From: Termitomyces sp. T153
Lineage: Eukaryota; Basidiomycota; Agaricomycetes; Agaricales; Lyophyllaceae
Direction of reading: 5' to 3'
Assembly (NCBI GenBank): GCA_018296165.2
Contig: JACKQL020000029.1
Location: forward strand, 434,001-498,000
Length of the DNA stretch: 64,000 bases
Under the pieces are notes generated by a model. That model ran no database searches and was not told the DNA's origin. It was given only the letters and a program-made list of their open reading frames with translations. How positions within the stretch are numbered: the stretch's first letter is position 1; the number at the start of each line of letters is the position of its first letter. Position numbers and translations under genes: made by a program. Below, in pieces: positions 34,346 through 45,240 of the stretch.

Positions 34346-37260
34346 GTCATGGACCTAACACCAAACATCCCTTCCGCTCTGGTTACACCCATACAATGGC
34401 TCTCTCCATGGACACCCTCCCCACCCATGCCCAACCCTACACCACTCCCACAGACCACCTTCCACCCTTCCCCCACCCTCTCTGCCAGCTCTGCTCCCCC
34501 ACAAAGGTCGACTCCAACGTCACCAAAAGCAGCACGCTAAACCCTGGCAATAATTTGACCCAATGACCGACAAACCTCCCTGGCACTGCACTCCCACCCC
34601 CCCAACCACAATAACACAAACCTGCTGCAAAAAATCACCCGTTGCATGAAGAAGATCGCCAAACCCACCAGAACAATGATGAGACCACTGAGAACACGCT
34701 TCCCCAAAGCCTGCCCTTGGGTCCACCAACCTACAGGCAACTCCACAAGCTGTTAGAACAAATCCAGCGAGTCTCTGACAGCATTGTAACCCAGTAGCAG
34801 GACCCCACTACCATGCCAGCAGACCATCCAACACTCACCCACACCCACCCCCAAGAAATTCCGCCCTCACACACTAGCTCTGCTATCATTGAAATCAAGC
34901 TCAAGCCAGTAACCCCACCAACAACAGAGCAAGATCTCGAGACCAACACTATGCCCAACCCCAGAAACCACCTCCAGAGTCAGTTAGGACCCCTTGGTTG
35001 ACTCAGCTGTTACCTCCGCCCAATAATTGGAAGGACCCTGATGCCTCCAACACCTTCAGAACAAGACCGAGGAATTCCCAAGCCCCAAGGTGGCCAAGAA
35101 AGGAAGGAACTTGCACCTCCACCCACTAACTTAAGAATGCACTCTGGAAGCACCCTCTTGACCTCCACAAAAGCCACCCGGATGAATCATGATGCCCCGA
35201 CTCACAACAAGGGACCACTCTAGGCACCCCTGCAACTACTCTGGAACCCTCACCCACTATGTTGACAACTTCCTCCATTCAATCTGGAACCTCCAACATT
35301 AAAAAAAAAAACACTTGATGGTGACCCCCTCTGCACATCACCATCAGACAAGAACTTCGCCACCAAACTATGCCACCTCCAGCAAAAAAAACCCCAGTAT
35401 TGGAGTCACCCTGACAGAATGCTTCCCCAACAAGAGAATCAACCCCCCAAGTAGTTTTTCCCTAAATTCTGCAACACCCCCAGCAAAATCTAACCATGCT
35501 GATGGAGACACCCAGAATAATGAAGTGGCCCCTCTGACTCTGCCCCAATGATCAAGGAACCACTGATGCCTTCTAAAGAAGTGACACCTTTTCCCGATCA
35601 GAATCTTAGTTGACTGCTCTATAGTGCCAAGACCTACCCTGCCCCCATTCATAGTGACCTCCAGACTGCTCCGGAGCACAAATGTAAGAAACAACACCCT
35701 GCACTCATATAGACCAATCCCACTCTGTCCCACCAAAACCAAGAGAGCTCCACTAGTGAAGTCAACACTTCACCAACCCCCCATTGCCTCTGCTGCCAGC
35801 TCTGCCCTGGAAAAGGACAAAAGCTGCTGACTGAGGCCCCAAGCTCACCCCAAACTAACCCTGCCCTGACTTGCTGAGCATAAAAGAGCTCTGCCAGCAA
35901 GGCCAACACTCTGCCAATCCTCACACCATCCCATTACTGGCTCCACCCTGAGAAGGGACAAAAGACCACCAACCCTGGCAACTCCAACCCCTACACCGCC
36001 TTTGTACCACTGGCCCCATGCACTCTGCCAATGAACCAGTAACCCTTAGGCCCTCAATACGGTCCCCTAGCACAGCTCCACCAAAAGAACCACCTACTCC
36101 AAGAGGAATAACCCATGGGACAACAGCCCCCAAAACTCCTCCTTGCTCTAGAGCCCCTCTACTAGGACAAGATAGTCACCAACCAAACTCTATGCTGCCT
36201 CCGCCAAAAGAGGCCTCTACCAATTTGACCCAGGCAGCACCTCAAGTTCTAGAAAATGACAGAACTACATAAGACTTCTCTAACTATCTCTGGACTTACC
36301 CTTGGTCAGGAATGGAGAGCAAGGTCATGTGAATGGCCTAGAACTCATAAACCTCAACTCTGGACCAGAAGAAACTCGTTGAGACTGGCCACCCCAAACT
36401 CCGCCCCCTCATCAATGACACTCTGGAGCACACCAAAACACCACCCAAGCACACCCATCTCTAAACACAATACTCCAGAGCGTGACTTCAACCAGAGCCA
36501 ACACTCCAGAGTGCAGCAAGGCCCAAACCCAGTACACCTCTGACAAAATACAATACTCTGGAGCTCGACAAATCCCCACTATGTGCAAACCCACTAAAAC
36601 ACAAAGCCTGGACACCAACAACCAAAGGATGGCAACACCCACCCTAAGGGAGTACCTTTGCACCCACACTAATCTAACCTACAGCATAGCTGGCCTGTGG
36701 AACAGGCCCCCAACGAATTATTACAAGGACCACCTCACACTGGGACCACGCCTCTATGCTGCCAAGGGTCAAACTACCAGAAGGCCTCTGCCCCTCTACA
36801 AGCCACACCAACAGAAAAAACAAAACTGCCAGCCACCATCAAGCGCACTCCAAAGATTCAGAGGTCTGCCTCCCCCTAACCAGCACAATGCTCGATCCCA
36901 CCATAGATAGAGGACAGCCCCTACAACTTGGGTCCAAAACTCTGAGAGCTAAGCTCAACAATGCTGCTATCAACACCTCAAAGTGCAATGGAACCCTGCA
37001 GGAGGACCCCCCACACTCTGTTGAGCCTTGGAACTCCCTCCCACAATACTCTGCCAAGTCCCACAATAATCCTGGGACTAGCCAACACAGATAGCAAACA
37101 AGGGGCTTAACCCCCGCCTCTGAACTTACTAGGGATTCAACTCCCACCCGCACTCCTGCATGTTTTTACTTACCCTCACACACACTAAAGCTCACTACAC
37201 GCACCCAGGAGCATTGACCAAAATTGAATTAACCACAATATAATACAACAAAAGGGGGTA
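34346..37260. other. Element C internal region without pol
   Basis: C/A-rich on the plus strand, giving Pro/Thr/Ser-rich shadow frames on both strands. I see no reverse transcriptase, RNase H or integrase motif. The last part (about 37060-37190) matches gypsy B just past its chromodomain (minus 42190-42100: CTAGTCAACACAGAT-type and GGGATTCAACTCC motifs), so this fills the place of pol. Spurious long frames here should not be annotated. Confidence 0.5.
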
Positions 37261-37299
37261 GGTGACGGAGCACAGAGCAACAAGAGGACGGAGTCCAAC

Positions 37300-38700
37300 T
37301 GCTCCCTCAACCCCTCCCCCCCTTGGGAAACCCCCTCCCTTCCTCTCCGATCCCCAAATCAATCTCCATTTGGGCCCACACTACTGCTAGAACCTCCACT
37401 AACCCCAGCAAGGCCTCCCCTGCATCTACTGCCACCTCCCACCACAACTCTGGGGCCACTGCATTGCACCGCTGATGCCCTGCCAGCAACCTCCCCATCC
37501 TCACCATCCCCTGCTGAAGCTCTGGAGGGTAATCCACGGACATCTGCGTCAATCTGTCTTGGATTGATGCCAGTGCCGTGGAGGCACCATCCAGGAGAAC
37601 TTGGTGCTCCCACACTCAGCCTAACCAAAGACAACTTGTTAGCAACAAAATGGAGAACTGGGGAAACACTTACGAAGGACCCCCACACAGCCCAAGGCAG
37701 CCTCACTGGCCAGCCAATCCTCCCTCCGCCCTGCTGCCTCCAGCTCTGCCTGCAATGAACCACCCTCTGATGCCACCTGCTGCCCCTCTGCCACCTCTAT
37801 GGGTTGTACCTCCCACTGCATCAGACGCTCCTGCAAACTCCACACCTCCAATGCCCACTCTGTCACCACTCACACTGAAGTGTCCCGCTCCCGCTGCAGT
37901 GCCCCCTTCTCCCTCTGTGCCACATCCAGATCCTCCCATACCCATTGGAGCTCCTCCTCTTGCACTGTCAATGCCATCATCAAAGCCTCCACCTGCCAAT
38001 GTAGGAAAATCTCCGTGATTAAAGGCGGGGGCTCTGGAGAACTTGAAGCCTGTTCCAATGGTGCACCCAAGGTAGGAGAGTAAAAGTGAGGCCCCAGAGG
38101 CCCCACCATCAACTCATGCCCTCACGGCCTCTTGCTGGGCCCCACCTCCAACAGTGGGGAGGCCCTCTGCTTCCCCTTACCCACTGCTGCCAGCACTCCC
38201 TCCCTCCACAAACCCTGCAGAGGTCCTGCCTTCCCTGCAGGTTGCCCCACACCCCCCTCCCCTGACACCCTGGCCTTCCACACCTCACCTAGTTGCCCCC
38301 ACACCCAACCCTTGTCCCACCCCTGCTTTGCAGCAATGCACACCGCCCGCCACTCCAACAAAATCAAGCACTTCTCATGCCTTGTGCAGCATGGAAGGCA
38401 CACAGAGGTGTCACATTGTGACCCTGTAGAGGGCCCATTGAATTTGCACAGCTCACTCTGCCGAGCACAAAGGGTACACTACAACCAAACAATTAGCAAA
38501 TGCAACCAAAAGAGCTTAAAAACTACTGAAGCCTGGTTCAAACACCACTCTAGCGTTGGGGGGCCCCGAGCCCACACTAATGCCCTTGTGAACTCCTCCA
38601 CTGTCACCTCTGCCTGCGGAACTTGCTGCACCTGCAGAACTCCCTCCCTGCTCCCTGCTGCCAAACTCGACTCCACAGGATGAACTCTAGTCTGTCCCAA
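37300..38700 (-). pseudogene. Antisense accessory gene of element C (Cys-rich + coiled coil)
   Basis: Opposite to the LTRs. The minus strand gives, from about 38600 down: EEFTRALVWARGPPTLEWCL; CLPCCTRHEKCLILLEWRA (Cys-rich, 38400); QGWDKGWVWGQLGEVWKARV; GKGKQRASPLLEVGPSKRP (about 38180-38125); GPLGPHFYSPTLGAPLEQAS. Then comes a Glu/Gln/Leu-rich coiled-coil part (38060-37640, QEEELQWVWEDLDVAQREKG) and a tail (37615-37310, ALASIQDRLTQMSVDYPPEL). It is split into several frames by shifts and stops. The same protein series is encoded at 40625-42000 in gypsy B. I recognise the KGKQRAS-PSKRP series from uncharacterised agaricomycete proteins; its function is unknown. Confidence 0.7.
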
Positions 38701-39141
38701 GCCCCTTCTCTCTTGAGTAAAGCCCCCAGAAGAGCCCAACACTGTTGCGACCCACCCTGCAGGGCTCCATCAATTACTCCAAGAGAACAGGTAGACACTA
38801 CTTATGACCCCAGTACATGGCACCAACCTGATGCCAGTGCTCAAACTCCTCCCCCTCACTATTGTACACCACCACCTTGTCCACATCAGAAAACCATGGA
38901 GCTGAGTGATTGGAGGAGGACATGGAAGAAATTTTTGGGGAACCCCGGGGTATGTCCAAGTCTTTTAATTGATTGGAAAGAACCCTCTGATGAAGCAGCA
39001 ACCATGCTTCAACTTTGCCTCCCATGCCGCCATCACTCACTGCAGATTGATCAATATTACTTGGCTTTGATTCCCATGCCCCTGCCAATCCCTGACCTGT
39101 GCTCCACGTCTCGAGGGTCTCAATGTTGAAAAGGGGTGTGA
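38701..39141 (+). other. Element C spacer and polypurine tract
   Basis: Noncoding stretch between the start of the antisense gene and the 3' LTR. It ends with AAAAGGGGTGTGA directly before TGTCACAACC, the likely plus-strand primer. Similar to 31045-31340 in gypsy B. Confidence 0.6.
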
Positions 39142-40058
39142 TGTCACAACCCATTCCCTAGACCTCCACACATTGTCCAACGACCCTCCACCCCCCCAGA
39201 ACCTCCCCCAACACCTCGCTGAACTTCCACAGTGCTCTGCACCTATTCCAGCTAACTCCAACGCATCTTCAGCTAACTCTGATGGCCCCCTGGCCAACTC
39301 CGACATCTTCCCTGCAGTTAGCAACACTTCCCCTGGATCTCCTGAGCCCCTGGGACCATTCCTCCACCATACCTGACCCCATTACATGTCATCAACTTGA
39401 CACCTTGGTTCCTCCAACTTACTTTGAAGTATCACAACGACCTCAGAATGGCCTGCATCACCAATTGATCCCATCAACATATCAATGCAGCCTGCCCTCC
39501 AATTGTAACTGACACCCATCAACTCTGTCAAGCTCTGCCAAGCCCCGCTGCCACAGCCAATGTCCCCCGGAGCTCTCTAGTAGTTAGTATATAAGATGTA
39601 GAGTAGCTTTTTGTACTCTAGTCTTGATATTGCTTAACATTACCTATGGTCTGATTGTTTCTCTCCCATGTTTCATGCCCATGTCCCATTCTCCTACTCT
39701 CAGTCTCCTGGTCTTGTCCTGTCTCTATTCTATTATTGTTTTCATTATCGTTTTGTATCTCCACCTGAATCTATTCTCATTCTTGTCTCAACGTTGTCTC
39801 GACTCTGTCTCATTTTGTTTGACTCTGTCTCATCTCGTTTGATCTGTCCATCATGTTCCTATCTCTCCCAATCTTTAACGTCTTCACAAACCCCACAATT
39901 ACAATTACAAATCCCCGACACTCTTTAACCAACTCTGAACCTCGCTGCATGCTCAGCTCTGAACTCTATCCACCTCTGTCAATCCCCCATCAAACTCCGG
40001 CTCTGCTTCCATCACTCACATAGCCTCCGACTCCTCCGCACCTGCAATACTTGCATAC
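39142..40058 (+). repeat. Truncated 3' LTR of element C
   Basis: Starts TGTCACAACCC. From 39397 it is almost identical to 33309 on. It breaks off at CTTGCATAC (40058), where mitochondrial sequence begins, so about 135 bp and the target duplication were lost. Confidence 0.9.
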
Positions 40059-40590
40059 TACATAGAGATTAAACTATTACAAATGAGTCTTACTGTTGCT
40101 CTTGTTTAAAATCTATCTTTTTAGAATGCTCCAAGTTAACATTTCAAGCAAACACTTTAAATAAGGGGAATCATAACAGGGTTAATTATTTTTTATTAAG
40201 CCCAAGAAGATTTGAACTTCTACATATTTCTTATCAAGAAATTATTCTACCCTTAAATTATAGGCTTTAATTAAAATAATTCATATTTTATACAACTACT
40301 TTGTACTTCAAACTACTACTTTTATATATGTTTTTATTTTTATAATAAGGGATCTCTAGGCTCATTATTAATAAGGATTTTTTATTCTCTACCCCTTTTT
40401 TCTAGACTCCATCTTTTATAAATCCTCCTTCTAGACCTCTTGTTTTTATTAATCCCTTTATTAATGCCAAGGGGTTATTAATCCCTGGATTCATAATTTT
40501 TTTCTTTTAAGTTTTTTGGTCTAACAACAAGAGGGACTGGAAGAATAATCTCTTTGGATTAGGAGTTTTTGTGTCAAGAATGCCCCCATC
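40059..40590. other. Nuclear mitochondrial DNA insertion, part 2
   Basis: AT-rich, with a well-folded mitochondrial tRNA-Ile. It also shares a repeat with part 1 (GGATTCATAATTTTTTTC at about 40488 and 31528, followed in both by AACAAGAGGGA). It ends near 40590, where internal sequence of gypsy B resumes. Confidence 0.8.
40197..40267 (-). tRNA. trnI: Mitochondrial tRNA-Ile(GAU) copy
   Basis: The minus strand folds into a full cloverleaf: acceptor AAGCCTA/TGGGCTT (seven pairs, one G-T), D arm ATT/AAT, anticodon arm ATTTC-TTGATAA-GAAAT (anticodon GAT), T arm AGAAG-TTCAAAT-CTTCT, discriminator A. 71 nt, AT-rich as in fungal mitochondria. It lies in nuclear DNA amid retroelements, so it is probably not used. 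Confidence 0.85.
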
Positions 40591-40624
40591 TTCTATGTAG
40601 ATGTTGTAGGTTCCTCAGGCAGAG

Positions 40625-42000
40625 ATGACCCCAGAGAAGTTTGCAGAGGCAATGGAGTGGGCACAAGGTCCTCCAACCCTAGAGTGGTGCCAAGCAGAGG
40701 CTCTGGTGAGTGTCCAGCATCATCATGCCAGGTATCAAGCTGAGTTGATTTTGTAGTGTGCCCTTTGTGCTTGCTGCAAGGAGCACTGCAAGTTCAAGAA
40801 GCTAATGCAAGGCTCTTGTCAGGACACCTTGGTGTGTGTTTCCTATCATTCAAAGCACAAGAAGTGCCCAATCTTGTTGAGTTGGCGCATAGCCTGTATG
40901 ACAGAGGAGCAGGGGTGGCATGTGGCATGGGTGGTGGAGCAACTGCTTGAGGGGCACAAGGGGAAGGTATTGGGTTGGGGGTCTGGAGTGGAGTGTGGAA
41001 GTAGCATAGGGCAGTCTGCAATGAAGGTGGGACCTCCACAGGGTGGACAGAGGGAGGGAGCTCCCATAGTGTGCAACAAGGCAAAATGGAGGGCATTCCC
41101 CTTGCTGGAGGCAGAGCCCAGCAAGCAGCCATGAGGAGGGGAGTTGATGGCAGGCCCTCTGGGGCCACATGTATGGTCCTCCAGGTCAGGGGCCTTGGTG
41201 GGAGGATCTGGTGGGGACTCCAGTTCTTCTCCCACAGTCTCCAAGGATGTTTTGGCAGCAGCAAGCAGAAGTGTTATTCTGACTGTTGATGTTGCATGAG
41301 GAGGAGGTTCAGATGATCAAAGGGGATCACAATGGGATTCAGTAGGAGCATGATGAGGCATGGAGAGATTAAGACTTGGCATAGTGAGAGTTAGAGGGGG
41401 CTACATAGACAATCACAGAGTGGTTGCTGGAGGTGCTGGGGCTGCAGGAACAGCTGGGGCAGTTGGAGGCACAGCAGAGGGCAGAAGTGCAGCAAAGGGC
41501 TATGGAGGTGGAAGGGGCTAGGGCAGAGGCAGGGAGACAATGTGAAGAATGGTTGGCCAATAAGGTGGCCTTGGGGCAGAGAGAAATAATGTATGAGTCC
41601 TTTTGTTTCTTGTTTCTCTGATCCCACTAATAGAAGCTGTTGAACTGGGTCCAACAGCACTGCATTCTCCTTGATGGGGCATCAGCTGCTCACACCTCAA
41701 TCTAGGATGGGCTAGTGCTGATGCCTAGAGAACTCCCTCCAGAGTTGGAGCAGAGATTCTGACAGATAGGGCAGCTGTTGGCAGGGCACTAACAGAGAAG
41801 TGTAGTGGCTCCTGGGGTATAGTGGGAAGTGGCATGGTGGGAAGTGGTAACTGATGTGGGGGAGCCCCTATCGGAGCAACCAGAGGTCCTGGGCATAGTG
41901 ATCACCTAGATGGAGGTTGATCCTGTCAGAGATGCAGTGTGGAGGATCTTGAAGGAGGAGGGGAAGTGAGGGGGCAGTCAGGCCCTGCTTTCTTACTATC
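40625..42000 (+). pseudogene. Antisense accessory gene of gypsy B (Cys-rich + coiled coil)
   Basis: Opposite to gypsy B gag-pol. It starts at ATG 40625 (MTPEKFAEAMEWAQGPPTLE). A Cys-rich part follows (CALCACCKEHCKF; CVSYHSKHKKC), then QGWHVAWVVEQLLEGHKGKV, a Gly-rich linker, then NKAKWRAFPLLEAEPSKQP (41075-41130) and GPLGPHVWSSRSGALVGG. A Glu/Ala-rich coiled coil lies at about 41424-41560 (LEVLGLQEQLGQLEAQQRAE). Stops occur at about 40756 and 41132 and frame changes after 41270. It occupies the space between the chromodomain and the 3' LTR, exactly as in element C. The spaced Cys/His residues suggest a metal-binding domain; the coiled coil suggests a multimer. Role unknown. Confidence 0.7.
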
Positions 42001-42199
42001 TTGCACTTTTCCCAGCCTCAGTTGTATGGTTTTGTACTTTGTAGTTTTGTACATGACAATTTCATGCTATTCTGCTCAGTGTGTAAGGTTTCAGATTGTG
42101 TAAGGGGAGGGGTAAGTGAAAACATGTAGGGGTTACTTGTAGGAGTTGAATCCCTGATGAATCCAGAGGCAGGGGTTATGCCCACTAATGCCATCTGTG
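42001..42199. other. Spacer between the two convergent genes of gypsy B
   Basis: Noncoding. Its reverse complement shares blocks with 37060-37200 of element C. The ends of gag-pol (minus) and the antisense gene (plus) meet here tail to tail, so polyadenylation signals for both may lie within it. Confidence 0.5.
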
Positions 42200-43520
42200 T
42201 TGACTAGTCCTGGGGGTCCTAGGGCTTGGTGAGGTGTCATCAATGGAAGTCCCAGAGTTTGTTGGGGGCTCTATTGAGGTTTTTTTGGAGTTTCCAAGTG
42301 TTGTCCTCAGGCCCATAGCCCTTCCAGTGGACCAAGTACTGGGGTTGGCCATGGACTATATGGGAGTCAAGGATTTGGTTGACTTTGTAGTGATATTCAT
42401 TCTCAACTTCAACAGGGGGCAGTTGACTGGAGTACTGTCTGGAGAAGGGTTTTGGAGTGTGGTTTTTGAGGAGGTGTACATGGAAAACTGGTTGGAGGCC
42501 CTTCAGGCCCAGGAGTAGGTTGAGCTTATAGGCATGCATTGAGACTTTCCAGAGGACCTTGAAGGGGCTGAGATGTTTGTAATCAAGCTTGATGAAGGAC
42601 CTCCAGGTCTAAAGGTTTTGTTGATTGAGCCAAACTAGAGTGCTGGGGAGCCAGTTAGGGGTAGGATCCCATTGGATGTCAGCATGTTTGGAGTAGGCTT
42701 GATTGGCAGTGTCAATTTTGTTCCAGAGGAACTGGTGGAGAGATTGGAGGTCTTCAGGAACTTTGTGGATAACATGGGAGAGGATATTCTTGAGGGATAG
42801 GGTGAGTAGGGGATTGTAGCCCTTGTTAGCATAGAAGGGAGAAACTCCAGTAGTGGAGTGGGGCATGTTGTTGTAAGTAAACTCAGCAAGGAGGAGATCT
42901 GCACACCAGTTATTCTATAAATAGTTAACATAGAGGCAGAGATACTATTCCAATGTCTGGTTTACTGATTCTGTTTGTTTGTCAGTCTCCAGATAGTAAG
43001 TGGTTGAGAGGTCAGTTTTTATTTCAAGTGCCTTGCATAGTGATTTCCAGAAATGAGAGACAAATAGGGGCCTGCAATTGGAGATGATATTGTCTAGGAG
43101 TCTATGTTAGGAGAATACATGTTTGAGGAACAGTCTGGCAAACTCCAGAGCATTGTTGGTGGTGTAGCAGGGGATGAAGAGGGCTTGCTTAGTGAGGTGG
43201 CAGACAATAAGGAGGATTGCATCAAAACCTTTGGAGTTGAGGAGTTCAACTATGTGATTTATTGAGATTGAGGACTAGGGGTGCTGACTAACAAGGAGAG
43301 GTTTCAGCAGTTCATAAGAGCAGTGGTGGAGTACTTTGGCTTGGAGGCAGGGTTTGCATGCCCTTATATATTGTGTGACATTCTTCTTCATTCCTAGCCA
43401 AAAGTAAGTCTGGGAGATGAGCTGGAAGGTCTTACAAATTCCTGGGTGCCCTCAGAGTTTGTGGTCATGGTGCTGCTAGAGTATGTTGAGACAAATGGAC
43501 TTGTGGTCTGGGGCATAGAT
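42200..43520 (-). pseudogene. Gypsy B integrase and chromodomain
   Basis: Chromodomain at 42430-42240: [19 protein letters not shown] then [15 protein letters not shown], with the aromatic residues of the methyl-lysine cage (Y, W, W) present. Integrase C-terminal part at 42540-42450 ([20 protein letters not shown]). Core end at 42931-42610 (MPHSTTGVSPFYANKGYNPL; QFLWNKIDTANQAYSKHAD). Zinc-binding region near 43490-43400. Stops interrupt the core at about 42868, 42930 and beyond. Confidence 0.85.
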
Positions 43521-45240
43521 TTGTCTGCTCCAGAGTAGGAGGTGGTGGTCTGGAGACAGTGTGAAGGAGTTGTTGGTGTTTGACTCATTGGTGGAGTTGT
43601 TGTGGGGGTTGTGCTGGGTGAAGAAGGAGTCCAGGGGTGAGTTTCTGATTTGGTGGAGGATTCCTTCTTTATTCAAAATCAGCATGGCATGCAAATGTTC
43701 AGGGGGGATTACCACTTGATGGTTGAATATGTTCTGCTCAGCTTCAAACAACTTCTTTTGGTATATGTCAGACCTCTGAGTGAGTGCATTGGGCTTCATG
43801 CCAAGTCATCTGGGGCAGTAGTGGATGGTGAAGTCATACTCCAAAAGGGTCTTAGACCATTGAGCTTAGTGGTGGCTGAGTTGTTTTATGGTCATGAAGT
43901 ACTGCAGATTATTATGGTTAGAGTGGACTTAGATGTGGTGCAGGGATCCCTCAAGGTAAGCTCTCTACTTGCAGAAGGCTTTGACAATTGCAAGGAGTTC
44001 TTTATTGTAGATATTGTAGTTGAGCCCTGCAGGGGTCATTGAACAAGTGTAGAAGGCAATAGGGCAGAGGTCCTTGCCCCTGGAGTCTGACTGGAAAAGT
44101 ATTCCAGTGATGGCATAATCAGAGGCATCACATTCAAGTACAATTGGTAGGGAGGAGTCAAAATGGTGGAGGATCAGAGCAGAGGTGAAGGCCTTCTTGA
44201 GAAGGAGGAACACACTTTGGCACTTGCTGTCCCAGTCCCAAGGGGTGTCTTTCCATGTGAGTCAGTTGGGGAGTTTGGTGATTCCAGAGTAGTTGTCAAT
44301 GAATCAGCAACAAAAATTAGCAAACTCCAGAAACAACTGTACCTCCTTAATGTTCTACAGCAGGGGCCAGTGGAGAATGGCTTTAATCTTGGCAGGATCC
44401 ATGCATACACTATCTGGAGTGACAATAACTCTAAGGTATTTGACCTCCGTTGTATGGAAGGAGCATTTCTCAGGTTTGGCATAAAAGTAGTACTCCCAGA
44501 GTCATTCCAGAATATGGCAGACATGCTCTGAATGCTCCTCCATTGAATTTGAGCAGATTAGGATGTTGTCCAGGTATACAATAACAAAGACATCATTCAT
44601 GTTGTGGAAGATATTGTTCATGAAGTACTGGAAAGTGGTGGGGGAGTTAGTCATTCCAAAGGGCATTACTAGGTACTTAAAGAGGCCATAGTGGGTGTGA
44701 AAGGCAGTCTTCCATTCATGTCCTGGAGCAATCCAGACATTGTTGTAGCCAGAGTGGAGATCTATTTTTGTATAGACCTTGGCACTGTGGAGGCAGTCAA
44801 CAAGGTCTCTGATCAGGAAGAGAGGATACCAGTTCTTTTTGGTGACTTTGTTGAGTCCCTGGTAATCTACACAGAGTCAGAGTGACCTGTCCTTCTTTTT
44901 GGCAAACAGGACTGGAGTGCTAGTGGCAGAGATCAAGGGGCATATGAAACCTTTGCCAAGCATATCATTGAGGTAGTCCTTCAGGGCCTGGAGTTTGATC
45001 TCAGACATGTTGCACTCTCTTCAGAGAACATGTCAGCGAATTTATAATATTCCAGGGGAACTACTTTGTATAGAATCTGCTCCTCTGTTTTGTGTTCTGG
45101 TGGGGTAGTTTCTGTGTGGAGGTACTCCTCCAGTAGGGCTGGTGTGATCTGCAGTTGGAAGGTGGGGATGCCATCTTGCAAAATGTGTGCAAAGTGGATG
45201 GTGCTAATAATTTTGATGTCAAGGTCTCTGGGTTCAATGG
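43521..45240 (-). pseudogene. Gypsy B reverse transcriptase and RNase H
   Basis: RT, reading down from 45180: [86 protein letters not shown], then [10 protein letters not shown] (about 44580-44555). The catalytic YLDD has become YLDN by GAC to AAC at a CpG. RNase H at 44213-43965 and onward: [20 protein letters not shown] with the first catalytic Asp kept, [10 protein letters not shown]. Stops and shifts separate the parts. Confidence 0.85.

Larger units (their letters stand above)
33054..40058 (+). mobile_element. Element C: large non-autonomous gypsy relative inside the mitochondrial insert
   Basis: 5' LTR 33054-34196, self-complementary primer site 34197-34210, a short gag start (34229 on), about 3 kb of Pro/Thr-rich sequence without pol (34346-37260), an antisense accessory gene (37300-38700), a polypurine tract (about 39130-39141), and a 3' LTR 39142-40058 lacking its last about 135 bp. 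It is a close relative of gypsy B in LTR, primer site, gag start, accessory gene and 3' end, but without reverse transcriptase or integrase. It must have moved with proteins of a complete relative. Confidence 0.8.

Noticed and set aside
34437..37153. Numerous frames of 60-140 codons on both strands of element C
   Set aside because: C/A-rich, stop-poor composition produces them. They give Pro/Thr- or Val/Trp-rich peptides without motifs and none aligns with pol.
40197..40267. Functional nuclear tRNA-Ile gene
   Set aside because: Very AT-rich cloverleaf within mitochondrial DNA next to retroelement junctions; a transferred copy is the simpler reading.
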